Shown: positions 1-8,192, numbered from the stretch's first letter. The stretch is DNA of 12,468 nt from HGM04593 sp045634085 (GCA_045634085.1 JAZQZM010000049.1:1-12468); one strand, 5' to 3'. The notes: generated by a model not told the origin, from the sequence alone. Program-made: numbers and translations.

Positions 1-2652
1 GATTCTGGACATCACAATCTTGTTACCATTCTCATGGTCACAGCCCCAAACGTTCTCGGGGTTATTTGTTGCAAGGAGCTTCTCACGGCCAATGTTATAA
101 CCGAAGTTATTTGAAATCTTCTTGGGCTGAACAAACCAGGTGTTACCGTTGGTGTTCCAAGCTGCGTGGTCGGCACACTTCATCACGGTTGTAACGTTTT
201 GGATGTTCACGCTGTAACACTCATCCACACTGCTATCCTCGGTTTCTGTAAAGTAGAAGAGTGATGTTGCATCGAATTCTGTTGCAGTCCAATCTTCGTA
301 ACCCTCAACCAAGTCCATATCGGCACCGCGCTGGTTGAACTTTGCATAGTATCGCTTACCTGTCTGTGACGAGATTGGGCCACCATCACCGTCATCGCCG
401 ATTTCAATATCCACATCGGCAGCGCGGTTGGGGCGTGCCTGCTGTGCCAGGCCCTGCTGGTGCTTATTCCTTATTAAATATAAAGAGGGCGTTTCTGTAG
501 TGCTGAAATCGGAAGGCATAACCTCAAAAGGTTCCAAAATCTCCATTTGGATGTCAAGAACATCGCCGTTCTCAATCTCAGCCAAATTGAACGAAAGAAC
601 CGTTCCGTTGAGTGTGACCTTAGTTGAGGCCTTGTCAGTCTCGCCGTTGTTTACCTTTACACCTGCATAAGAGTGGAGTTCGCTGCACAGCAACTGCATT
701 GTAGGTTGGTTCTGCCAATTACCGTCCACCTTTCTGAATGTAACTGAGAAAGGCAAGGAGTGTACCTCGGGGGTGCCATCGTTGTCGCCGTCATACAGCA
801 ACTGTGTATTGCGCTGCACAAGTTCTCCGGCCTTGATGGTTAGCTTCTTCTCGGTCTCGGCATCACGCGGCACAGGGATGAAGAGGAAATCGGTACATAT
901 ACCACCCTCTATTGTTTCTGTTCTGTCCTCGTCATTGTCGGAATCAGCATCTTCTGTGTTGCCGGGAATTGTATGTGTGTATGACTGAGTCTGGTCCTGA
1001 GCAGCCTTTACATCGCCCTGCCAGTATGCACCGTTATTACTAACTGCAAGATACTGCATAGACAAGTTCTTCAACGGCACACCATAGTGGTGTGTCTCCA
1101 CGGTGTTGATGCTCCACTTGTAAGGAGTGTCAGTCACCACGCCGAAAGCAAGATATTTTGTAGGGTCGGCTACATTCCTGAACACAAGGTAACCGTCGGT
1201 TGTCTGCTCGCAGTACCACTCGTGCTTTTTCTTGTCAGCATCACCGGATGCGTGGTATGTACCCGGCTCTTCAATCTCCAAGCCATTACCCTCCGCCATA
1301 ATCTCGCGGTTAACATAGCGCTGGTTTGTGCGGTCGTAGGTGTCGGCATAGATGCGGTACTTGTTACCCGGAATGGGCACACCAGAGAGCAAGCGGGCAT
1401 CGGAATAGAGACGGTTGTACTCCTCGACCAACGCCGCATAGACCTTTGCTGTTGCCTTTGTATAGATTGGAGACGACTGTGCGGCATTTATATAGCCAAT
1501 GGCAGCGGCAACCTCATTTGTAGCTGGGAGAACATAGAGTTCGGAAAGTCCCACGCAGTTATAACCGGATGTTGATGTCTGCCTTGCCACGATGCGGAGA
1601 TATCGGTAAGAATTGCCAAGTTCAATCTCAGGCGAGGTATAGAATGCTTTTGACGCAAGTTCGGTTGTGTACACGCCAATTGTAGTATACTCGCCATCGG
1701 CTGTCGAAGATGCCTGCAACTCAAATTTCACAGGAGCGTTCTTGCCATCGGCACGACGCTGCATATAAAGATAGAGCGAGCTAACGCTTGTTTCAAGGTC
1801 AATCTGGTAGTAGTGACCTTCGTCACGATTAGTCCAATCAGTCACATTGTATGTAGTAGCATCGCCGTCAATGAGGTTTCCAAAGCCGCCCTCGTCTACA
1901 AACGATGGGTTCGATGTTATCTGGCGTGCGTACTGCACATAACCATAGGTCTGCTGTGCCGAGAAGATGTCGCTACGGCTGTAGATGTGCAAATCCTGCA
2001 AGTAATCACCACCGGTAACCTCGTGGGCAACGTAGAATGCGAAAGGATGGCCATTGGTCCAGGTATCGAAACCGTTTACCGTTCCGTTCCAATATGGTCT
2101 GTCGCCACCATTGTAGTTCTTAACAACAAAGACTGTTGAATCATGACCTCCACTTGTTATCTGGCCGTTTGCAATGATATTGTACTTCCAGCTCTCCATG
2201 TTCACGTCGGACTTGCCTTCAGTTGCTTCACCCCAAGAGGTAATGATGAGCTTGGCATCTGTTGCTTTAAGTATGTCGGTTTTACCGGCTGCATTCACAT
2301 ACAAGCCTGTAGTTACAGACTTGATGGCATACCATTCGTTAACACCATCGGCATTGTCGTCGTACGCCTCCATTGTATATACGAAACTCTCGTTGTAGAC
2401 AAAAAGGTCACGCTCCTTTGTCTTGTCCAGTTCGAACTGCACGCCGTTGTTGCGCAAGAAACCTGTACGGTGCTCAGCGCCATTAATGGCTGTGTTGTAA
2501 ATCATGAACTTTTGGCCAACAGCCTGCTCAAGTGTCAAGCGAGGCGTGTTGTCGCCTCTGTAAGAGCCGGGCTGATAGTACTTATCGGCCCAAGCAACTG
2601 TTGTCCCAAGCATGAGGAACAACAGACATAAAAATAGATTCTTAGTTTTCAT
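1..2652 (-). CDS. Large secreted protein with discoidin-like (F5/8 type C) domain, C-terminus off the window
   Basis: The frame stays open without a stop from the ATG at 2652 to the window edge, giving 884 codons. Residues 1-22 form a Sec signal peptide (MKTKN, then a hydrophobic core ending VAWA before DKYY). Residues about 240-377 read as a discoidin-like carbohydrate-binding module: an IDGDATTYN motif near 261-269, then YYQIDLE, a VKFELQASS strand and a closing YRYLRIVARQTS...LSELYVLP. Residues about 378-420 form a short helical FIVAR-like spacer. The remainder is beta-rich, with Trp/Tyr-rich segments recalling ricin-like folds and a strongly acidic linker at about 565-583. No catalytic site is recognisable in the visible part. 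Family knowledge suggests a surface or secreted glycan-binding protein or the front half of a glycosidase or sialidase; that is inference. The start is supported by the signal peptide and an A/T-rich leader with a good promoter upstream. Confidence 0.88.
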   Translation of the reverse strand, partial: MKTKNLFLCLLFLMLGTTVAWADKYYQPGSYRGDNTPRLTLEQAVGQKFMIYNTAINGAEHRTGFLRNNGVQFELDKTKERDLFVYNESFVYTMEAYDDNADGVNEWYAIKSVTTGLYVNAAGKTDILKATDAKLIITSWGEATEGKSDVNMESWKYNIIANGQITSGGHDSTVFVVKNYNGGDRPYWNGTVNGFDTWTNGHPFAFYVAHEVTGGDYLQDLHIYSRSDIFSAQQTYGYVQYARQITSNPSFVDEGGFGNLIDGDATTYNVTDWTNRDEGHYYQIDLETSVSSLYLYMQRRADGKNAPVKFELQASSTADGEYTTIGVYTTELASKAFYTSPEIELGNSYRYLRIVARQTSTSGYNCVGLSELYVLPATNEVAAAIGYINAAQSSPIYTKATAKVYAALVEEYNRLYSDARLLSGVPIPGNKYRIYADTYDRTNQRYVNREIMAEGNGLEIEEPGTYHASGDADKKKHEWYCEQTTDGYLVFRNVADPTKYLAFGVVTDTPYKWSINTVETHHYGVPLKNLSMQYLAVSNNGAYWQGDVKAAQDQTQSYTHTIPGNTEDADSDNDEDRTETIEGGICTDFLFIPVPRDAETEKKLTIKAGELVQRNTQLLYDGDNDGTPEVHSLPFSVTFRKVDGNWQNQPTMQLLCSELHSYAGVKVNNGETDKASTKVTLNGTVLSFNLAEIENGDVLDIQMEILEPFEVMPSDFSTTETPSLYLIRNKHQQGLAQQARPNRAADVDIEIGDDGDGGPISSQTGKRYYAKFNQRGADMDLVEGYEDWTATEFDATSLFYFTETEDSSVDECYSVNIQNVTTVMKCADHAAWNTNGNTWFVQPKKISNNFGYNIGREKLLATNNPENVWGCDHENGNKIVMSRI

Positions 2653-2688
2653 TTATATTTTTTATTTTTATTTCAACGAAAATAATTT

Positions 2689-2722
2689 ACAACGGCATAC
2701 CGACGTCAAAACAACGGCGTAC
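2689..2722. repeat. Pair of 12-bp direct repeats, 22 bp apart, in the leader
   Basis: ACAACGGCATAC at 2689-2700 and ACAACGGCGTAC at 2711-2722 differ at one base and are spaced 22 bp start to start, two turns of the DNA helix. The 10-bp gap contains the palindrome GACGTC. They lie just downstream of the predicted transcription start, so they could be a protein operator or a repeated element in the mRNA leader. No binding protein can be named. Confidence 0.5.
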
Positions 2723-2740
2723 AGCACTCCATAATTTTAG

Positions 2741-2773
2741 CAAAATTATATATATTATAATATATATAACAAA
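2741..2773 (-). promoter_or_regulatory. Promoter of the discoidin-protein gene
   Basis: Read on the minus strand, TTTG at 2773-2770 and TAATTTTG at 2748-2741 match the Bacteroidetes -33/-7 consensus (TTTG, then TAnnTTTG) with a 21-nt spacer made almost entirely of T and A. Transcription would start near 2735, giving a leader of about 83 nt before the ATG at 2652. Confidence 0.65.
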
Positions 2774-2774
2774 A

Positions 2775-3204
2775 TTTATAGAAAGAACTTTGAGTCTATT
2801 TATAGGTTTTCTACACAAACATCTGTCTTGAAAGAAAAAAGACAAATAATGCAAAAAAAACGAGCACAAGTTGAAAAGCAACCAAGCGCGGCACAGGAGG
2901 CGCACAAAAGCACTAAAATTACGAAATTATTTTACAGGACACAGAGCAGGTACGCATTTAACGGATACTTGGGATTGAAACAGTTGTTTACTAGCACAAG
3001 TCCCCCGAACAGAGCCCACACTGCGCAGAACTTGCGCCACCTCCCCCTTCCGGTCTTCGACCACTTCCTTACCACAGTGGAGGAGTTTTCCTCTACGCTT
3101 TGCCAAGAGAGCAGCTACCGCGCAAAAGAATTTATCAATCAACCGGTTACAGAGGTTTATCGCCCGTTATGTCTACCCTGCAGGTGAAGACCCACTTAGT
3201 GAAA
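2775..3204. other. Gene-free stretch with an unassigned GC-richer, stem-rich block
   Basis: The left part (to about 2925) is A/T-rich with nothing recognisable. From about 2930 to 3190 the composition becomes GC-richer and has several short self-complementary elements: GCGCA/TGCGC at 3023-3037, GGTC/GACC at 3052-3062, GAGGA/TCCTC at 3080-3093, and 3041-3047 able to pair with 3079-3085 in the minus-strand RNA. Short open frames exist on both strands, but their translations look like no known family and have no promoter or start context. It may encode a structured RNA or be gene debris. It does not match the conserved cores of RNase P RNA, tmRNA or SRP RNA as I know them. Confidence 0.3.
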
Positions 3205-3237
3205 CAAAAAATCTCCCAAGATTACTCTTGAGAGATT
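3205..3237 (-). terminator. Rho-independent terminator of the tRNA-Pro unit
   Basis: On the minus strand a hairpin (outer AATCTC/GAGATT arms plus an inner CAAGA/TCTTG pairing, with a small internal loop) spans 3237-3210 and runs directly into TTTTTT. It sits just after the second tRNA in the direction of transcription. Confidence 0.8.
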
Positions 3238-3241
3238 CTTG

Positions 3242-3314
3242 TCGGGGTGACAGGATTCGAACCTGCGACCCCCTGGTCCCAAACCAGATGCGCTACCAAC
3301 TGCGCTACACCCCG
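3242..3314 (-). tRNA. tRNA-Pro (anticodon UGG)
   Basis: A 73-nt cloverleaf reads on the minus strand: acceptor CGGGGTG/CACCCCG, D arm GCGC/GCGC, anticodon arm TCTGG/CCAGG around the loop TTTGGGA (anticodon TGG), T arm GCAGG/CCTGT with TTCGAAT, and discriminator A at 3242. CCA is not encoded. The body is identical to the copy at 3396-3468, and a terminator follows immediately. Confidence 0.97.
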
Positions 3315-3395
3315 AATAACGGTCACTGTCAAAAAACAGCCTTGTATCACCGAATGCCGTCACCGTCACTTACGGCACTCTGTTCTTTCAAGTCG

Positions 3396-3468
3396 TCGGG
3401 GTGACAGGATTCGAACCTGCGACCCCCTGGTCCCAAACCAGATGCGCTACCAACTGCGCTACACCCCG
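3396..3468 (-). tRNA. tRNA-Pro (anticodon UGG), second identical copy
   Basis: The same 73-nt cloverleaf with anticodon TGG, acceptor CGGGGTG/CACCCCG and discriminator A at 3396; no encoded CCA. An 81-nt spacer separates it from the other copy and contains a possible TGCCGT/ACGGCA stem. The 5' end lies 16 nt behind the stop codon of the serine palmitoyltransferase gene. I see no promoter between them, so the tRNAs may be processed from a shared transcript. Confidence 0.97.
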
Positions 3469-3484
3469 AAAACTTCAATTTCTA

Positions 3485-4672
3485 TTACTTAATAATCTCC
3501 AACTGCTTGAAGATTGGCACCATTGCCTCAATTGCCCTGTCAACATGCTCCTTTGTATGGGTTGCCATGAGTGAGAAGCGTATCAAGGTATCCTGTGGTG
3601 AACATGCGGGAGGAACTACCGGATTTACAAAAACACCTGCATCCCACAGCATCTTGGTCACCATAAATGTCTTATCAGTGTCGCGGATGTAGATTGGGAT
3701 AATAGGAGTAGATGTATTACCTATCTCAAAACCTATCTCGCGGAAATTCTTCAACGTATAATTGGTTATGTTCCACAAGTTCTCCAAACGCTCAGGCTCT
3801 TCCTGAATGATGTGCAGTGCCTCAAGTGCCGCAGCTGTTGCAGCCGGAGTGTTACTTGCACTGAAGATATAAGATCGTGAATTGTGACGTATGTAGTTTA
3901 TAACCTCTTTATCACCTGCCACGAAACCGCCAATGGTCGCCAACGACTTACTGAATGTACCCATAAGAAGGTCAACATCATCAGTGAGACCGAAGTGGTT
4001 TGCAGTTCCCCTACCCTGATGACCAAGCACACCCAAACCGTGAGCTTCGTCAACAAAGATACTTGCATTGTATTTTTTCTTCAGGCGCACAATCTCGGGC
4101 AAATTTGTAATATCACCCTCCATACTGAAGACGCCATCAACAACAATCATCTTTATTGTCGCAGGATCGCATGCCTGAAGTTCTCTTTCAAGACCCTCCA
4201 TATCGTTATGGCGGAACTTGCGTACAGTAGAGAACGAAAGACGGCGACCGTCAACAATTGAAGCGTGGTCAAGCTCGTCGCATATTATAGTATCCTTGCG
4301 GCCTGTAATGCAAGAAAGGACTCCCAAGTTCACCTGAAAACCGGTTGAGTAAACCAACGCCTCGTCCTTGCCGACAAACTGAGCAAGTTCGTTCTCGAGC
4401 TGAAGGTGCAAATCTACTGTTCCATTCAAAAAGCGTGAACCGGCACAACCTGTACCATACTTGCGGGTGGCCGCTATTGCAGCCTCTTTGATTCTTGGAT
4501 GATTGGTCAAACCCATGTACGAGTTAGAACCGAACATAAGAACCTTCTTGCCACTCATAATAACTTCGGTATCCTGCTCACTTTCTATGCAACGGAAATA
4601 TGGATATACCCCCATCGCCATAAAGCGCTGTGGCAAATCGTACTTGGCATATTTTTCCTTTAATAGACTCAT
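3485..4672 (-). CDS. spt: Serine palmitoyltransferase (alpha-oxoamine synthase family)
   Basis: This 395-residue PLP enzyme of fold type I catalyses the first committed step of sphingolipid synthesis: decarboxylating condensation of L-serine with a long acyl thioester to 3-ketodihydrosphingosine. Visible family features are the GTGCAGSRFLNGT stretch at 73-85, His136 in the CDELDHASIVDG motif (stacks on PLP), Asp208 and His211 in VDEAHGLG, and Lys242 in GTFSKSLATIGGF, the Schiff-base lysine. GTFSKS is typical of serine palmitoyltransferases, whereas BioF and KBL paralogues usually have other residues around that lysine. Length and N-terminus (MSLLKEKYAKYDLPQRF) match Bacteroides Spt proteins. 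It has its own promoter and tandem tRNA-Pro genes 16 nt downstream. Residual doubt is only about acyl-donor preference or an AONS-type activity. Confidence 0.9.
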   Translation of the reverse strand: MSLLKEKYAKYDLPQRFMAMGVYPYFRCIESEQDTEVIMSGKKVLMFGSNSYMGLTNHPRIKEAAIAATRKYGTGCAGSRFLNGTVDLHLQLENELAQFVGKDEALVYSTGFQVNLGVLSCITGRKDTIICDELDHASIVDGRRLSFSTVRKFRHNDMEGLERELQACDPATIKMIVVDGVFSMEGDITNLPEIVRLKKKYNASIFVDEAHGLGVLGHQGRGTANHFGLTDDVDLLMGTFSKSLATIGGFVAGDKEVINYIRHNSRSYIFSASNTPAATAAALEALHIIQEEPERLENLWNITNYTLKNFREIGFEIGNTSTPIIPIYIRDTDKTFMVTKMLWDAGVFVNPVVPPACSPQDTLIRFSLMATHTKEHVDRAIEAMVPIFKQLEIIK

Positions 4673-4719
4673 AGCATCAATGTTTATACAAGAAACCGAA
4701 GTATTATCGTTTCGGTGTG

Positions 4720-4750
4720 CAAAGGTACTGTTTTTTTTTTAGGCAGCAAC
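4720..4750 (-). promoter_or_regulatory. Promoter of spt with an A10 tract in its spacer
   Basis: On the minus strand TACCTTTG at 4727-4720 is a perfect TAnnTTTG -7 element. A GTTG at 4750-4747 stands as a -33 element 19 nt upstream. The spacer contains an uninterrupted run of ten A (4740-4731). The start would be near 4714, about 41 nt before the ATG, and a small ACCGAA/TTCGGT inverted repeat (4695-4716) lies at the start of the leader. Confidence 0.6.
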
Positions 4751-4806
4751 ATTTTTTGAAACTATTTTTCACCAACAGCAATAAATATTTCAATTTCCAG
4801 AAGCAA

Positions 4807-4848
4807 GAAGTTGAATTTCGGAGCCACAGAACCCCAAAATTCAACTTC
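4807..4848 (-). terminator. Hairpin behind the wzc-like gene, probable terminator
   Basis: GAAGTTGAATTT at 4807-4818 and its perfect complement at 4837-4848 form a 12-bp stem with an 18-nt loop, 34 nt past the wzc stop. There is no long U tract (minus strand continues TTGCTTCTGG), so it may end or protect the wza-wzc mRNA rather than act as a strong intrinsic terminator. Confidence 0.5.
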
Positions 4849-4881
4849 CTTTAAAGATTGGCAGAAAAAGAAACAAAGAAA

Positions 4882-7302
4882 TTACTTTTTCTCGCCATCG
4901 TTGTAATAGCCGTAACCTAAGTACTTGTTGACGCTACGACGTTCACTCACATATCCATGTGTTTTCTTGGCAAGGTCGTCACCATTGAGAACCAAAGATA
5001 CATTGCTGAGTTTTCCATCCGCAATAAGAGTATTCAGATATCTCAAGTCGGCTTTCTGTGTATAATCGTAACGTGCAACGTATGCAACGGCGTCGGCAAC
5101 ACGAGAGATAATCATGGAATCGGTCACAAGGGCAACTGGAGCCGTATCGAGCACAATGTAATCGAATTTTGAACTCAAATATTCCATTGCCACGTCAAGA
5201 TTGTGACGCGAGAGCAACTCGGCCGGGTTTGGCGGAACAATACCGGCCGGGAGAACGAAGAGATTATCCTCGACACCCGAGGGAACAATTAAACCATCGA
5301 GCATGGATGTATTCTCGGCGTCGGCAGCGAGGTAGCTTGTTATACCCTCAGCCTCCTTGTCAAACCCGAACATCTCGGCAAGACGCGGACGACGTATATC
5401 AAGACCTACAAGAAGCACCTTTTTGCCCAGTATTGCAACACTGGCCGCAAGGTTCGATGCCACAAAAGTCTTTCCCTCACCCGAAGTAGTAGAAGTGAAC
5501 ATCACAATCTTACCGCCCGAACCCTTCATCACAAACTGCAGATTGGTTCGGATTGAACGGAATGCCTCTGCCATTATATCATTGGTATTGCGGGCTACGA
5601 CAATTGACGACGCAGACTTCTTGAGTGGAATCCTTCCGACAGTAGGAACTGCAGTAAGAGCCGCTACATCGTCATTGATAGACAATGTTGTGCGCATTGA
5701 CTCAATGAGATATATTATCAGCACAGGAATAACCAGGCCTACAACCAATGCAACCAAAAAAATCATTTTTGAATTGGGTGCGACCTGCCCCACTACTATC
5801 GGAGAATCAATGCATCTCAAATTGTTTGATGCAATTGCCAATGAAAGTGCATTCTCCTCGTATTTCTGAAGCAGCATCACATAAAGGCCCGATTTTATCT
5901 GACACTCACGTTCAATGGTCAGAAGTTCGCGCTGGATATCAGGTGACTGCTCGTAACGTACAGAATAGTTCTCAAGCAACGCAGCCACGGCATCACGCTG
6001 CATGTTCAATGAACGGTCAAATGCTTCAATAGCCACACGCAAATCGGCTTGCAACTGATTGACACGTACATAGGCCTTTTTCAAAGCCGGGTTGTCTCCT
6101 TTTGCAGTAAACTCAAGACGGTTATATGCGACAACTTCCTGATTATAATTATTGATGATTGCCATCAGAGCCGGGTCTATCGTCAACCCGAAAGTTGTTG
6201 GAACAACCTTCATATCATTCTTGGAATCATTGATAAAGTCCTTCAGATATTGAGAAGACTTCAACTTGAGATCAACGTCCTCCAACTGTTTGGTATACTC
6301 TATCTTGTTCTTGCTTACAGCCGCAGCATAGAGTTCAGGAGTAATGAGTTCGTTATTTTTCTTATAAGTAGAAAGACGGGTCTCCATCACAAGGAGCTCC
6401 TTGCTCAAAGAGTCGATACGCCCAACGATAAACTCCTCGGTCTGACGTGCAACCTGACGTTTTTCCTCATTGGTCACAAAATTATAGCTTTCAATGACGG
6501 CATTGAGAAAATCAATACCATCATTTGGAACAGGAGTATTGACTGTCATTGCACAAACCGAAGATGTCTTTGAAATTGGCGCGACATTCAACAGTCCCAT
6601 ATAACGGCGGGCTGCACTCTCCAAAGGACTGATGACAACTGCCAACTCACCGGCAAAACCCTCAAAGCCATCCTTTTTCTCTACAAGCACATTTCCCACA
6701 GGAGTCTGAAGTACATACGGAGAACCCTTGATATCCTCCTCGAATTCTGTCAGGCTTTCATCACCGGCGTTGGCAAGACATTCATATTTGACTTTCAAAC
6801 CGTCATTGCCGTCAAAGACAAACTGCAGAGCCAAAGGCTCAGCAAGAGCAGCAAGAGCCTCTTTTGAAAAATTACCTAGAGCATCCACACCATAGGTCAC
6901 ACAAACAGGGCTATCCTTTTCATAAATAGGCTTATTCTTAAAAGCCGGTACGGAATAAGACACATAAAGGCCCGCATCGGCAACAGCACCGCGAACCACC
7001 GATACCGAATTGATAACTTCTATTTCATTCTCAACATTGGTATTCTGTGCCTGAAAACCAAAGTCGGCAAGCATATCACTCTGCGACATGAAAGAACCCC
7101 TCTCCTTATCCTGCAGCAGAATCTTCGCCATTACCTGATACTGAGGTACCGCAATGCGCAGATAGACAAAAGCCGCCACAAGACAGAGAATGACAGAGAG
7201 CAGAAGCACCTTCCAATATGCAATCGCATAAGAAAAAACCTTTTTTATATCAAAGCCTTCTTCCTCTAAAATATTCTTTGAATTGAATTCATTTTCCTGC
7301 AT
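4882..7302 (-). CDS. Wzc-like polysaccharide co-polymerase / BY-type tyrosine kinase
   Basis: This 806-residue inner-membrane protein belongs to the PCP-2a family that controls chain length and export of capsular or exopolysaccharide. Order of parts: cytosolic N-terminus, TM1 at about 31-50, periplasmic Wzz-type domain, a long predicted coiled coil at about 290-460, TM2 at about 512-533, then the cytosolic BY-kinase domain. The kinase shows Walker A TSGEGKT (Lys611), Walker A' VLLVGLDIRRPRL (Asp635) and Walker B YIVLDTAPV (Asp719). The C-terminal tail carries a tyrosine cluster (Tyr784, 794, 797, 799, 800), the usual autophosphorylation site. Kinase and co-polymerase are fused, as usual in Gram-negatives. 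It begins 7 nt after the stop of the wza-like gene, so the two are one operon. No glycosyltransferase or Wzx/Wzy gene is present in this window. Confidence 0.93.
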   Translation of the reverse strand: MQENEFNSKNILEEEGFDIKKVFSYAIAYWKVLLLSVILCLVAAFVYLRIAVPQYQVMAKILLQDKERGSFMSQSDMLADFGFQAQNTNVENEIEVINSVSVVRGAVADAGLYVSYSVPAFKNKPIYEKDSPVCVTYGVDALGNFSKEALAALAEPLALQFVFDGNDGLKVKYECLANAGDESLTEFEEDIKGSPYVLQTPVGNVLVEKKDGFEGFAGELAVVISPLESAARRYMGLLNVAPISKTSSVCAMTVNTPVPNDGIDFLNAVIESYNFVTNEEKRQVARQTEEFIVGRIDSLSKELLVMETRLSTYKKNNELITPELYAAAVSKNKIEYTKQLEDVDLKLKSSQYLKDFINDSKNDMKVVPTTFGLTIDPALMAIINNYNQEVVAYNRLEFTAKGDNPALKKAYVRVNQLQADLRVAIEAFDRSLNMQRDAVAALLENYSVRYEQSPDIQRELLTIERECQIKSGLYVMLLQKYEENALSLAIASNNLRCIDSPIVVGQVAPNSKMIFLVALVVGLVIPVLIIYLIESMRTTLSINDDVAALTAVPTVGRIPLKKSASSIVVARNTNDIMAEAFRSIRTNLQFVMKGSGGKIVMFTSTTSGEGKTFVASNLAASVAILGKKVLLVGLDIRRPRLAEMFGFDKEAEGITSYLAADAENTSMLDGLIVPSGVEDNLFVLPAGIVPPNPAELLSRHNLDVAMEYLSSKFDYIVLDTAPVALVTDSMIISRVADAVAYVARYDYTQKADLRYLNTLIADGKLSNVSLVLNGDDLAKKTHGYVSERRSVNKYLGYGYYNDGEKK

Positions 7303-7309
7303 AACGTCA

Positions 7310-8119
7310 TTATTTAAGAATGTTGTACATTAACGATGTCAAAGAGATGAGTATGGATGTCGCCGAGAACCACAAAGAGGTAGAAGAACCGATATCCGAG
7401 TTCTTTGCCTTCGACTTGTTTGGAGTAACATATACCACATCATTCTGCTGCAGATAGAAGTAAGGAGATGTCAAAATATTCGCATCATTGAGATCGACCT
7501 CATATACTGCTTTCTCGCCCTGCTCGTTTTCACGGATGATTTTGACATTTTCGCGCATACCGTGTATTGTAAGGTCACGCGCAAGTGCCAAAGCCTCAAA
7601 GATATTCACCTTACCGTTCTTTACGGAATATGAGCCGGGCGAATTGACCTCACCCAATACCGAAATCCTGAAATTAACAAAACGGACAGTTACCGAAGGT
7701 ACAGTCTCAAACGACTCCTTCACTTTCTCAAATATCATCTTCTCGGCCTCAGAAATCGTCAAGCCGACAAGTTTCACCTGACCCACACTGGGAATCGTAA
7801 CCTTGCCATCATTCCCGACTATATAATTCTGCAACAAAGGCTGCGAAGAGAGATATCCCCCGCTTCTTTCAGAGACATCGGATGGCATGACAAGATTATA
7901 GGCCATGGAGGCCGCCATGTCTTCGGGATTTACAATTGCAATGTTCAGCATGTCCTGAGGCTGAATCTTTGCCTCAAAAAGCACTGCGTCCATTGCTGTA
8001 TAATCAATCTCTTTACTGTTCTGAAGATATGGCACCTTCTTGTACGAGGTACATGAAGCAAGAGCCATAATCACAGCAAATGCCAGGAGAACAGAATTTC
8101 CAAAAAAAAGTTTTTTCAT
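7310..8119 (-). CDS. Wza-like outer-membrane polysaccharide export lipoprotein
   Basis: The 269-residue protein starts at the ATG at 8119, not at the upstream in-frame ATG at 8176: from 8119 the product opens with a lipoprotein signal (MKKLFFGNSV, hydrophobic core, lipobox LASC with Cys23), which the longer form would bury. After Cys23 come a Poly_export domain (about 48-140, with IVGNDGKVTIPSVGQVKLVG) and one SLBB-type domain (about 151-235, RISVLGEVNSPGSYSV). A hydrophobic segment closes the protein (about 249-267), in the place where E. coli Wza has its membrane-spanning helix. It should form the outer-membrane export channel for the polysaccharide whose synthesis or export the downstream kinase controls. 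It is shorter than E. coli Wza, as is usual for Bacteroidetes homologues. Confidence 0.92.
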   Translation of the reverse strand: MKKLFFGNSVLLAFAVIMALASCTSYKKVPYLQNSKEIDYTAMDAVLFEAKIQPQDMLNIAIVNPEDMAASMAYNLVMPSDVSERSGGYLSSQPLLQNYIVGNDGKVTIPSVGQVKLVGLTISEAEKMIFEKVKESFETVPSVTVRFVNFRISVLGEVNSPGSYSVKNGKVNIFEALALARDLTIHGMRENVKIIRENEQGEKAVYEVDLNDANILTSPYFYLQQNDVVYVTPNKSKAKNSDIGSSTSLWFSATSILISLTSLMYNILK

Positions 8120-8192
8120 ATTTAATTGAGTTTTTATCAACCAAAAAGCCTTTGCCACACGAACGTAGCATTGCACTATAGTTCAATTTTGG

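Noticed and set aside
1087..2631. Several plus-strand frames of up to 162 codons
   Set aside because: They are antisense to the continuous 884-codon secreted-protein gene on the minus strand, which has a signal peptide and a recognisable domain.
2930..3150. RNase P RNA or SRP RNA on the minus strand
   Set aside because: GAGGAAAACTCC and GACCGGAAGG look superficially like core motifs, but the conserved continuations (GAGGAAAGUCC with ACAGAA for RNase P; the GGAAGG-AGCA loop for SRP) are missing.
2828..3187. Plus-strand open frame of 119 codons and an overlapping minus-strand frame at 2927-3142
   Set aside because: Neither translation shows domain, signal or family features. Both cover the same stem-rich block and neither has a convincing promoter. 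The region is treated as possible RNA or debris.
8120..8176. Upstream in-frame ATG giving a 288-residue form of the export lipoprotein
   Set aside because: The extra 19 residues would precede and spoil the lipoprotein signal; the ATG at 8119 gives a clean signal peptide with lipobox.
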